Assembly: GCA_033439265.1 (NCBI GenBank)
Contig: JAVTVX010000027.1
Location: forward strand, 9,253,001-9,317,000
Direction of reading: 5' to 3'
DNA: 64,000 bases
Source: Dillenia suffruticosa
Lineage: Eukaryota > Streptophyta > Magnoliopsida > Dilleniales > Dilleniaceae
The notes below the pieces were generated by a model. The model ran no database searches and was not told the DNA's origin. It saw only the letters and a program-made list of their open reading frames with translations. The stretch's first letter is position 1; each line of letters starts with the position of its first letter. Both the position numbers and the translations under genes were made by a program. Below are positions 22,842 through 32,069 of the stretch, piece after piece.

Positions 22842-23793
22842 TAGATCTAGCAATCGAGTTTTCTGAGCCGAGCTTTACAAAGCTCAGGCTTGGCCTGTTT
22901 AAAATTTTATGGGCTTGAGCCCGGACCCAACTCGATAAAGCTTGAGTTTGAGCTCATTTAAACCAAAAAAAAAACCCTAGAAAGAGAGAGAAAGAGATTT
23001 AAACCTTTGTGTAGGTAGAGTGTATGCTGATGACGAGTGGCGTTCGGAGAAATCTCTATCTTCTCTCAAATTCTTGAGCCAATGTCTGCAAATCCCTCTC
23101 AAATTCTTGACCACTTCACTCAAACCCCCAAGAAATCTCTATCTTCCATTCAAAATCGTAACTCAATCTAGGGTTTGGAGAGTTGAGCCAATCAAAATAA
23201 AAAATATGGGCAAACTCAGAGTGTTTACCGACGATGAGTGGAGTCCAGAGACGGAGGAGCTAATTGGTACAGTGGCTATAGTCGAGGAGGATAAGCCAAA
23301 AGAGGTGAATGAGAAGAGATGTTGTAGTTGAAAAAAAAAACAATGGATATTTTTGGTTTCTTCATTTTTGGTTAAGAGAGAAACAGAGGGTAAAGAAAGA
23401 AAGAGATGTTCCTGCTATAAGGAAGAAGGGTGGGGTCCACGTGGAGAGATGTTTATGGTCACAGAGTGTTTAATAGTGCACTTCCTTTGGCCAATAAAAT
23501 GATGTGCTTTGGTGGTGCACTTTCTTTGGCTAGAGTGTTCGTTTCTTTTTTTTTGGGTAGAAGAGAGTATTCATTTTTACAGGGTTAGGAACCTAATTTT
23601 GGCTCATATGCCTCTTTTCTATATGGGCCGAGCTTAGGCCGAGCTGACTAGTGTCCAAGCTCGGCCCGTAATTAAAACGGACCTAAATAATGGGCCTGAG
23701 CGTAACCTGGCCCTAAAATGGTCTGAACTCGGCCCTTTAAAATGGCCAAGCTTGGGTTGAGCTTGGGCCGGTTTGACCCAATTACTAGTCCTA
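22842..23793. mobile_element. Non-autonomous hAT element, 952 bp
   Basis: Terminal inverted repeats are TAGATCTAGCAATCGAGT on the left and, inverted on the right, TAGGACTAGTAATTGGGT (13 of 18 match). Both ends carry subterminal GGCCGAGCTTGG-type repeats in direct and inverted form, as in plant hAT elements. The 8-bp target duplication supports hAT. No transposase is present. An open frame at 23020-23331 and a possible internal duplication (ADDEW near 23027 and TDDEWSP near 23230) hint at captured host sequence. Confidence 0.85.
23020..23331 (+). CDS. Unrecognised open frame inside the hAT element
   Basis: 103 codons, starting MYADDEWRSEKSLSSLKFLS and containing KLRVFTDDEWSPETEELIG and a Lys/Glu-rich end closing on CCS. 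It is followed by a run of A. The motif (Y/F)(A/T)DDEW occurs twice. I recognise no family. It may be a fragment of a host gene captured by the element, or chance coding in a GA-rich insert. Expression is unknown. Confidence 0.25.
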   Translation: MYADDEWRSEKSLSSLKFLSQCLQIPLKFLTTSLKPPRNLYLPFKIVTQSRVWRVEPIKIKNMGKLRVFTDDEWSPETEELIGTVAIVEEDKPKEVNEKRCCS

Positions 23794-24345
23794 AAGATCG
23801 ATACCCTTTGATCTTATCGGTCTATCCGACAAAATATCCACTTACAGTACTTAGATCCGATTTCTTCTCTTGTGAATTCTAAACCTTTATCTCTACAGGG
23901 TGTCTCTAAATACATACATGTCGTAAATTAGGGTTCCAACCGTTGAATAACTCAAATGGTGTTTTGGTAATAGTATTGGTTGAAACCATGTTTAAGATGT
24001 ATACTGCTATTTTAAGCATCTTGGTGTATAAGAACTAAGACATTTTGGAGCTAGCTATCATACTCCTAATCATATCAAGAAAGGTCATGTTCTGTTTTTT
24101 AGCTACTCCATTCCGATCAGATGAATCAGACATGGTGTATTAGTCAATAATTCCATTCTCTTGAAGGAATTTTGCAATGGAGTTGGTGCTTGTCCATTCT
24201 TTTTATACCTTCTAAAGTATTCTATACTTCTATCTGATCTCACAATCTTTATTTGCTTGTCCCATTGTTTTGCTACCTTTGCCTTGAAAACCTTAAAGGC
24301 TTTTAATGTTTCGTTCTTAGATCTAGGCAAGTAAATATACATATA
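23794..24345 (-). pseudogene. copia-2 integrase core
   Basis: The frame at 24103-24342 reads YLPRSKNETLKAFKVFKAKV and KIVRSDRSIEYF, the classical integrase core block around the second catalytic Asp (R-S-D-R-x-x-E-Y). The continuation at 23820-24100 reads AVYILNMVSTNTITKTPFEL in other frames. Several stops are present. Confidence 0.8.
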
Positions 24346-24681
24346 TCACGAGTAATCATCTATAAATGATATGAAGTATCTTCTGCTATATAAATCTAGA
24401 GTACAAATATCTGTATGTATGATTTCAACTAAATTGGAGCTCCTCCTATTGGTCTGCTTACCCATAATACAGTTCACATAAGTTTCAAAGTTGCTAAAAT
24501 CCAGTGTATCAAGTACCCAATTCTTTACCAAAATTTTCAATCTTTTTATGGAGATACATCCCAATCTCATGTACCACAACATAGAAGGGTATTGCTTAAT
24601 GACACATCTTTTAGTTCTTATATGTGTTGTGCTTAAATAGGCATTGTCTTGCAGATAAATACTGTAAAATCCATCCAACAA
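24346..24681 (-). pseudogene. copia-2 GAG-pre-integrase and integrase start
   Basis: 111 open codons: SMLWYMRLGCISIKRLKIL (GAG-pre-integrase, W-H-x-R-L-G-H altered to W-Y-M-R-L-G-C) and then EIIHTDICTLDLYSRRYFIS FIDDYS region with the first catalytic Asp (H-T-D-I-C) kept. Confidence 0.8.
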
Positions 24682-25514
24682 TAGACCAAAACTAGTGACA
24701 TTAGTATATAAAAATAATGTTATTTTATTATCAAGTTGGAAAAAATATTCATATTATACAAGTTTTGAAAATGAAATTAATTTTCTAGAAAATTTTCGTA
24801 CAAAAAAAACTCTTTCCAATTTCAAAACATATTCGTTTACCAATATAAGTTCGCAATTTTCAATGACATTTACCCGTGAACTTATCTTGTTACCCGAATA
24901 GATGAGTTACTCATGATCCACCGATTTATTTGAATTTTGCAAACCCTGCAACTCATTTGTAATATGGATGGTATAACCAAAATCAATTCATTATATATCA
25001 CAAGAAATCTTAATTATACTTGTTTCATAATAGATAAGTGAGATTTTTGTATCTTTAATCTTAAACCCCCGATGATATTTGATATAATTTTTCTTCATGT
25101 GCCCCTTCTTTTTACAGAAGAAACACTTGGACTCTTTCTTGATGTTCAAATTTGGGTTTGTGCCCTTTTGTATTGGTTTGGACTTGCCTTTCCTCTCTCC
25201 ATGAACTGGCATATGTGCACTTATAGATCCCTCCTTAATTTCCATGAACAGCCTTCCATCTTCTTGTACATACGTGGGTATTAATTCATTGATCGATCAT
25301 TTCTCTTTATGTGTATTGTAGAAGATTTTAAAGAGACCACAGGGCTGTAAGGGAGTGTTCAAAATAAAGTATATAAGGAAAGATTAAGACATTTCAACCT
25401 CTAAATTCTTTAGTTGAGCCACAATGTCTTATATCCACAGAATGTACTCATGCATACTTTGGACAGTAGTAAGCCTTAGGGATGTGAACTGTCTAATGAG
25501 AGTGTTAGTCAAAG
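24682..25514 (-). pseudogene. copia-2 protease region, zinc knuckle and gag C-terminal half
   Basis: The frame at 24991-25245 has KESKCFFCKKKGHMKKNYIK, a CCHC zinc knuckle with the last Cys changed to Tyr. Above it, RC of about 25320-25510 reads LTNTLIRQFTSLRLTTVQSM and DIVAQLKNLEVEMS, the usual UBN2-type gag block. The protease between 24682 and 24990 is too decayed to recognise its active site. The gag frame is cut at 25514 by the LTR insertion and resumes at 30169. Confidence 0.75.
25510..25514. other. Target-site duplication of the inserted LTR, left copy
   Basis: CAAAG; the identical partner is at 30164-30168. Joining across the insert with one copy restores the copia-2 gag frame (SEKS then LTNTL). 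Confidence 0.85.
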
Positions 25515-25799
25515 TGCCACGCCCTGAACCGGGGTCGTGAGCAGTCGCCCGTTGTCCTGAATGTCTGCTGTATTTCTACAGAAAATCAGACAAAATCTCC
25601 CTATAAATCGGAGGTTTCCCATATACAATTAAACCTGTATATGCAAAATCAACCTGTAATTTAAACAAATGGTCATTCCGGCCTCTCCAAAATCAACAAA
25701 CTCCATCTCCAAACTCCAGGACAGTGCAAGGCTTTACAATTTCCAACAATTCTAACCACAGACCTCTACTGCCCAATTAGAGCATGAGCAGCCGTTACA

Positions 25800-27057
25800 C
25801 CGAGCGGATAGGGCTTATTAAAAGAAAAGTAGTAGCAGAGAAAAAATAAGAATATTTAGTAAAATTGTTAGTTAGCCAACAAATAGCATTACGATTTAGA
25901 CAATACCCTATAGCCGGATGTTCAATAATCACTGAAAGTCTCAAACACAACAATGACATCACCCAAGCAGAAGGATTCACAATAGCTAGATACTGCATAG
26001 ACATGGACTCCTTCAATCCAGAACAAGTAATTAATGGGTTCTCTTTTGACCCAATTAATTTACTCGAGATGGGACTACTTAGTGAAATAATTTTTGGCAG
26101 TCCAGCCCAATTGAAATATTTCCAGCCCAATAGTCATAAATATTGGAAGATAGCCCATTTAATCAGACATTGCTTCAGAAATGCTATTTGTTGGCTAACT
26201 AACAATTTTGCTAAATATTCTTATTTTTTCTCTGCTACTACTTTTCTTTTAATAAGCCCTATTGCATCTATAGGTACTGTCTCGAAATATTCAAATTGAA
26301 AACTCTCTCTCCTTTTCTCATAAATTTCTTTTTCCTATAATGCTCTCATTTTTTCATTTTCTTCCTTCAACTTTTCACATTCACTAATTATTTTTTGATT
26401 TTCCTCTCTAATCCTCACTATCTCATTTTTCAGATTTTGATTTTCACTTTTCAATGCTGAAACTACTGCTGGGGTAACTGGCTCGAATGATTGGCTAGCT
26501 GGATTTTGTCGATGATGTTTGGCTATGTAATGGTTGTTTAGTTTGGTATTAAGATATGAAAGATGATCTGCTAAGGCTATTATGCAATTATAAAAGAGTT
26601 TATGATGGTCTGCACTATTTCCTGACTTGCTACACTAGAAATTGTCTATAAGATATTTTTGAACTGTTCTGTGAAATATAGCACATGGGCGGCTACATTT
26701 GTTCCTTTTGGAGTTTCACAGTGGATGATGACTCAAAAGCAAAACTGACTCAAAGTTACAAAGGAAACCTCCATTAAAGAAAGCTGAGATTCCTTGTAAA
26801 AGGCTATAGTGACTAATCCATTGCTGCAGTGATTGCTTGTTCTATGTTGGTGTCGACAGACTGTGGGCTGATTGGGTCGACGTACATTGGTTCTTTAGCC
26901 TGATGATGTTGAAGTGGCGATGGTATGATCTGGAATAACATTTGGGCCTGGACTATTGCAAAATGATTGGCCAAATTTGGGTCATGAATTATGTATCCGG
27001 GCCATGGCATGGAAAATGGGCCTTGTCCATAAAACTTGAACCTGTCCAAATAGGAAT
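25800..27057 (-). pseudogene. Pararetrovirus-like coding fragments, rearranged block A
   Basis: Minus-strand frames include MDRFKFYGQGPFSMPWPGYI (start at 27049) and, lower, a coiled-coil stretch ALKSENQNLKNEIVRIREEN followed by a stop and IDAIGLIKRKVVAEK. At the foldback the same IGLIKRKVVAEKK-type segment is present on the other strand and continues there as SQQIALRFRQYPIAGCSIIT. The block has therefore been inverted and duplicated over 82 bp. The pararetroviral assignment rests on proximity to block B and on general pattern, so it is moderate. Confidence 0.5.
25809..26261. repeat. Near-perfect inverted repeat (foldback), 82-bp arms
   Basis: The arm at 25809-25890 is the reverse complement of 26180-26261 at 81 of 82 positions; the one mismatch is within AACAATTTT(A/G)CTAAAT. 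The loop is 289 bp and stays open on the + strand (part of the 144-codon frame 25865-26299). A transcript across it could fold into a long hairpin. Confidence 0.9.
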
Positions 27058-27519
27058 AGAAACAAATATAGAGCTAACCTTGTAGAAGGATTAGATGATC
27101 TTGAAATAGTTAGTGTTAATTCAGACGAAACTGATCCCGAGATTTATGAAATTTTTGAAGATAGTAGTAGTAGTGGTGAACCAGAATATGATTTAGATGA
27201 TGAAAAGACTTTAGAAATTTTAGATAAATTCAATGAAAAAATCTTTATGTTATCTTTAGAAACATATAAATGTAAAGAAATAAATCATGAGTTTATCTTA
27301 GGAAAAGGTCATTTAAGTACGACATGCTTACATTGTGGATATTACCCTTCATCAGAACATAGATATAAACGTAATTATTGTTTAATAGAAATATGTAGTA
27401 GATGTATAGGATTATATTCGATAGTGCATGTGGAACAAATTCAAACACATCAAAAGCAAAATGGAATAGTCAGTACTCAAGATTTAGCATATAGAGTTCG
27501 TATTGGCACGCAAACTTGA
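27058..27519 (+). pseudogene. Pararetrovirus-like zinc-finger region, block B
   Basis: The + strand is open for about 150 codons: an acidic stretch (EIYEIFEDSSSSGEPEYDLD) then a Cys/His-rich part with CKEINHEF, TTCLHCGYYPSSEHRYKRNY and CSRCIGLYSI. It ends in TGA at 27517-27519. This Cys/His pattern sits upstream of the protease, as in pararetroviral polyproteins. The orientation is opposite to block A; the junction is at about 27050-27058. Confidence 0.5.
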
Positions 27520-27905
27520 AATACTTTGATGAACTATGTGGGTCGGATGCCCACTAGTTATGCGATGATATGATTTTACTTGTGGGACGTTGTGCCCTTG
27601 TGATACTATGATGATGACATTGATGATTCCGTAACTACGAAGGGCGTTTGTAGAGGTATAGGTTGCCCGGATACGCTTCTGCAGGAGATATCCGTAAACA
27701 TCATTTATTCTAAGCGTTATAGGCACGGGCGGTTGAATCCACGTAGGGGGAGGATGTGTGTGACGCCACCATCTAGCACTGGGCGGGGTCCTATACACGA
27801 TAATGAGTCAGCCCCAGTGAACTCATGGCCAACGTCGGGGTAGAGAGCGTTTTAAAGTCTATGCATAATAAAACCCCCGATGCGTCTGTTCTTGGTCACG
27901 GTTGA
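27520..27905. other. GC-richer segment of unknown type inside the pararetrovirus block
   Basis: About 385 bp with clearly higher GC than its flanks separates the zinc-finger frame from the protease frame. It contains GTGGGACGTTGTGCCCTTGT and GGGGGAGGATGTGTGTGACG. No protein similarity is seen. It looks like LTR-type sequence from another retrotransposon, but I found no TG...CA ends or target duplication. Confidence 0.4.
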
Positions 27906-27908
27906 CCT

Positions 27909-28499
27909 TTGCCAGAACCATTTTTGGCTCGCTCTGATAAGGAAATAGCTATCAAAGAACCAGAATCCTCGGATGTAAATTTTGAAAGTAATTTCTTTGA
28001 GATAATTAATTTAGCACCACAATCGTACTCTAGGCTTTTAACAGTCAAAATTCAATTACTTCTAGAAAATAAAAGGGAAATAGTGTTAGACGCTTTAATA
28101 GATTCAGGAGCAAGTCAAAGTATTATAAATAGTAAACATATTAAACCAACTGATATTACATACGAAACAAATGCACAAGTCAGTTTAGTTGATCAACATA
28201 CTGTTTCAATTAGTAAAATATTAAAAAATAGCAAACTTTATTTTATCAATAGAAAAAGACTTAGTCAAACATATAATGTACCACAAATATTAGTACTTAA
28301 AATATCATACGATTTTATTATAGGATTAAATTTCATGTTTAGTTTAGATGGATTTTTTGGAATATCTCGAGAAAATTTAATAGTTAGCAAACCGTTTAAT
28401 TTCATTCCAACAAATAGAAATATAGATCACATTTTTACTCACATTCCTAAAATAGAAATAGAAAATGATCAAGATGCATACATGCTTGTTATCGTGTGA
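27909..28499 (+). pseudogene. Pararetrovirus-like aspartic protease region
   Basis: 196 open codons. The retroviral-type protease motif is visible as VLDALIDSGASQSIINSKHI (near residues 59-78), followed by a beta-strand pattern and a flap-like IGLNFMFSLDG. A complete protease would cut the polyprotein. The start chosen in translation (ATG-like CCA upstream is in the GC-rich segment) is not a real start: the frame is an internal part of a polyprotein. It ends in TGA at 28497-28499. No reverse transcriptase follows; sequence turns into LTR-like DNA. Confidence 0.6.
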
Positions 28500-29534
28500 T
28501 TGATTAAATGATTTCAAAATTTCTAAACATATTATGTTTTGCTGTGAAATGTAAATTTTTGTTTCGAATGATATTATTTGACACTCCAATGATTCACCCA
28601 TACTATTTATGCTTGATATTACCCCCCTCACTCACTAGGTATCTTCCCATGATACTCACCCCTCTCTTTTCCCTCCTCAGATAGGTTTATTGTGATAGAG
28701 CGATGTTACAAGCTCTAGGGTGGATTTGGTATTCATGACGGTGAGATTTACTTCAAAGAAAAATATGAAATCTTTATTTTCTTTCGATCCTGCGTGGTCT
28801 TGATATTGAGATCCGTAATTGGCTATGTATATTATGGGATGACTGTAAAATTTATGAGCAGTTGTGTGCATAACTCTCGTTTTGGTTCATTTTTACTTGC
28901 ATTGAGGCATCTGTAAACGATTTAAACTTTCTACTTGAGAAATGTGTTATACATTGTATAAATTTCAAAACAGCATATCAATGCAACGGTAGAAAAGGAA
29001 ATTATCAATTTTCAAGTAATGACACAATTTTTGTTTCATTTCAAACCATGGATGCATAATCATCGCAAACATAATTCAAGACACTCCAATAATCACAAAA
29101 CATAATTGAAATTTAATATCATACATCAAATCAATGCATATCAAAAGCATGTTTTATCGAAAATCCGACAGAAAACACGTTTTACTATTTTATGCAAGAG
29201 ATTAGAGTCGCACTCACTTATCTAAGGAGGATGGTCACTCCCTATTTTTCAATGAGTCTCCAAAAGACAAACCTAATCAAATTATCAAATTTTATATCAA
29301 ATAAAACCCTAATAAGGGATTTTATCAACAAAATTTATTCAAACTTTGAAGTGAGTGTATTTCTCTCACCTAGGGTTCCTCGGGTTTTAGACCTAGCTGT
29401 CGTTCGCCCGTCGGGTTGGTCTAAAACCTGTAATATTTCTAAATTTCAAATATTTTAGCAACAACTAAATTTCTAACACAAAACCCTAGAACTTCAACCA
29501 ATTATAGTCGTTACCTGCAGTAAAGAAGATGTAG
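28500..29534 (-). repeat. LTR-like non-coding DNA (part of the solo LTR)
   Basis: No coding similarity. It includes a pyrimidine-rich stretch (CCCCCCTCACTCACTAGG near 28622-28640) and AT-rich DNA, and shifts into a GC-rich part at 29535. It is assigned to the LTR by position between the target duplications. Confidence 0.45.
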
Positions 29535-30030
29535 GTGAGCTCTCGAAGGGGAAAGCCGATCGTGGGCTCACGGGCCATCACGGGCTCGCGGGCCGGTGGG
29601 CTGGCGGGCCAGCTGGAGCGCGCTGGCGGGCCAGCTGGAGAGCGCTGGCGCTCGTGCTGGGGTCACGCTGGCTTGCACAGGAGTCGCGCGCTGGCTCGTG
29701 CGGGGTGCGTGCCGGCTCGAGCTGGGTCGCGCGCTGGCTCGTGGGAGATCACGCGTAGGGTTCATGCTGGCTCGAGGAGGCAGCGCTCGCGTGAAGGGAG
29801 GATCTGCGTAGTGGCGATCACGCAGTGGCGTGCTCGAGGGAGGGTGGCGCCTGTAGCAGGGAGGTCGCGCAAGGGAGCGCTCGGGTTCGCGTAGGAGAGA
29901 TCGCGCTGCGGCGGAGGAGCTGCCGTCGTGCTCTCGGAGGGGCAGCGCTCACGGGAGGAAGGCGAGGTGGCTATGGCGCACTCGCAAGAAGGGTGGCGGA
30001 AGGGGAGAGGCCGCGGCGGAGGAGAAGAGC
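29535..30030. repeat. GC-rich, internally repetitive part of the LTR
   Basis: About 500 bp of CpG-rich DNA built of GGCTCGCG, GCTGGCTCGTG and CTGGCGGGCCAGCTGGAG units; the last occurs twice in tandem near 29609 and 29631. Long Ala/Gly/Arg-rich frames on both strands follow from the GC content and are not genes. Confidence 0.7.
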
Positions 30031-30049
30031 GGCTGCAGAGGAGAAGAGA

Positions 30050-30071
30050 AAGAGAGAAAAAAAGAGAGAGG

Positions 30072-30105
<34 letters not shown>
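30050..30105. repeat. GA-rich microsatellite
   Basis: A run of (GA)n with few interruptions, close to the LTR end. GA tracts like this are common in plant LTR promoters or 5' untranslated parts. Confidence 0.9.
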
Positions 30106-30168
30106 TTAGGGCTTTTTAGCCCTAATACAATTTTTTTTTCTTTTTTTTTTTTCTAGTGTTACACAAAG

Positions 30169-30505
30169 ATTTCTCCGATGTCTGGAATTGAGTATCTATA
30201 GTGTTAAGAAAAGCACAAACATTGGTATAATGATTGACTGAGTTCGGATACCAACCGAAATTTTACTTTTTATGAATATGATATTTAAGCGATTAGATCA
30301 CTCCCACTGTTCATAAAGAGTCTTTTCTGATGCAAAGTTTGTATCAGTAACTAGAGGTGACTTGTTTTTTCAGATATCATAGTCAATATCTAGACATTCT
30401 AGATGGAGAAGGATCATTTTCCTCCACTCCTTATAGTTCCCTTCATTTAATTCATGAAAATTATATTTGAGATCTATGGTTTGGATGACTGCAAAAATAA
30501 ATAAA
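30169..30505 (-). pseudogene. copia-2 gag N-terminal half
   Basis: RC of this stretch reads YNFHELNEGNYKEWRKMILL, then HLECLDIDYDI, a stop, and TLYEQWE before another stop. This is the start of UBN2-type copia gag. It joins in frame to the part at 25514 and below once the LTR insertion is removed. Confidence 0.75.
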
Positions 30506-31518
30506 ACATGTTTACTAAATTTATATTATACTTTTAAATATATTTACCAACGCAAACATATTATACATAAATTTATGACATAGAAATTATCTGTAGGTTA
30601 AATTTCTAATTCATTTAGATTTATTTAAGTTTATGATAAAATTTCCAAAACTATCTCATTCCTTAATACATATGGGCTAATTAAAAAATTATCCGACAAC
30701 TAATATGTCTCTAATTATTTTATTCTTTTCTACTAAACCCATTAAGACGACCTTACTAATACACTAGATAGATTCCCAAGTAGATAGTGGATCACATGGA
30801 ATCACTTAAGAACAAGCCACTATTAGATTTATCCCTTCATATTGTCATCACCTATATTTTAATAAATAAATTTTATTCTAATTATGGTTGCTGTAGCTAT
30901 AGCTTAATTAATTAGAAATTATTTTGATTACCAGAATATTTTACTATATATTTGTACCATATAAAATGTATAAAATTTAATTTTAATTGTAATAATTATT
31001 CCTTATGCATTTCACCAATTTTGTGTTTGCCTTTATATACAAAAATTTATTTTAAAAAAATTTTCATGTATTTAAATTTTTTTTTTATCAATTTTGTACT
31101 TGCTTTTATGTACAAAATTAGAAAAAAAAAATTATGCATTAAAAAACTCACATAAAAATATGCAATTTTTTTTTTAATCTAAAGGATCTTAAAGTTTATC
31201 GAGATTTTTAAAATTGTTACAAGGACTAGATCATCAGAAATTAAAACTTTGGAAAAATGTGAAATTATAAAAAATTTCAGGACACAACTATAATGTTAAA
31301 AGTAAAGCCCAATATTTAAAAAAAAAAGTGAAGGCCCAGAGGTTGTGGATGTGACCAAAATTTAGTTTTTAAAATACCGAATTATATGAAACTTTATACT
31401 TGATCCATTTTGGGTTTTCATTTTTTGAAAAAATATAATTATTTTGGTTAATTTGGAAAAAATCCGATAGAAATAAATTTTGAAAATTTGTTTAAAATTT
31501 CACAGGCAAAGATAAAAT
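30506..31518 (-). other. copia-2 leader (5' untranslated region)
   Basis: AT-rich, no coding similarity, between the primer binding site and gag. It contains several homopolymer runs. Confidence 0.55.
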
Positions 31519-31533
31519 TGGTTCGGATACAAA
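31519..31533 (-). other. copia-2 primer binding site, degenerate
   Basis: Directly inside the 5' LTR the minus strand reads TTTGTATCCGAACC. This matches the initiator-Met tRNA type binding site (TGGTATCAGAGCC) at 10 of 13 positions. Confidence 0.55.
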
Positions 31534-31534
31534 A

Positions 31535-32069
31535 TGTTAGAATGCATGATGGTTGTAATGCATATTTCTTATGCCAAAAATTAGTCAAAATAAAGTGAAA
31601 GCGAAAAAGAGGATTTGGGTTATTTCTAGCCACACTTTTTTTTGCCTCTGACAACTGTAAAAGTATCAAAATAATCCTTGGATGTGAAGAAATTCTTCTA
31701 AACTTTTAAATTCACTCAATAGATGGTGTAAAGTCAAGAATTTTGGATTGAGGGATGCTTTTCTCGAAAGAGGTTTTTATAGTTGTGGACATCACACAGC
31801 ATTCAAAACACTTAATTATCACCAAAAATTAATGTTAGACACATTACGCAAGAATTTAAATCAATCCAAAATGGAAAGACATGGGAATGTGGTCAAGATT
31901 TGTATGAGCCATAAAATTCAAGTTACATGTATTCTTAATTAAAAAAATTTCCATTTTGATCCACATTTACTCCCATTCATTTATGTTTTTTCCCATTTAA
32001 TTGGATTCTCTTTAGATTTTTGACATTGAATTCAATTTATTCTTTAATTTTGAACTCAGAATTCTAACA
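31535..32069 (-). repeat. copia-2 5' LTR (right)
   Basis: It begins TGTTAGAATGCATGATGG and ends AGAATTCTAACA; 535 bp. It is the partner of 20161-20680 and is followed by the target duplication ATAAA and then by the interrupted 575-bp unit. Confidence 0.9.

Larger units (their letters stand above)
25515..30163 (-). mobile_element. Probable solo LTR of a long-LTR retrotransposon, with pararetrovirus DNA inside
   Basis: The insert has TG...CA ends: + strand TGCCACGCCCTGAACCGGGG at the left and CTAGTGTTACA at the right, flanked by CAAAG. Read on the minus strand it starts TGTAACACTAG and ends GGTTCAGGGCGTGGCA, a common end type in plant Gypsy-like LTRs. No gag or pol of such an element is seen between. 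About 1.9 kb (25515-25800 and 28500-30163) looks like LTR sequence; the rest is pararetroviral. I infer a solo LTR into which pararetroviral DNA was later placed. A complete element of unknown type is the alternative. Confidence 0.6.
20161..32069 (-). mobile_element. Ty1/copia retrotransposon copia-2, full-length but interrupted and dead
   Basis: Two LTRs in direct orientation (20161-20680 and 31535-32069) flank gag, integrase, RT and RNase H in copia order on the minus strand. TGTTA...TAACA ends, a 5-bp target duplication, a primer binding site and a polypurine tract are all recognisable. The LTRs differ at very roughly one site in five by eye, so the insertion is old. Inside are two later insertions: a 952-bp hAT element in pol (22842-23793) and an LTR with pararetrovirus DNA in gag (25515-30163). 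The host site is the 575-bp tandem array. Confidence 0.9.

Noticed and set aside
25865..26299. The 144-codon + strand frame as one protein
   Set aside because: It runs from one foldback arm into the other; the second part is the antisense of the first arm.
27484..27798. The 104-codon minus-strand frame
   Set aside because: It lies in the GC-richer insert, starts in the zinc-finger frame's antisense and shows no protein-like pattern.
29535..30119. Long Gly/Ala/Arg-rich reading frames on both strands
   Set aside because: They arise from GC-rich tandem words inside an LTR; overlapping frames on both strands have the same low-complexity composition.
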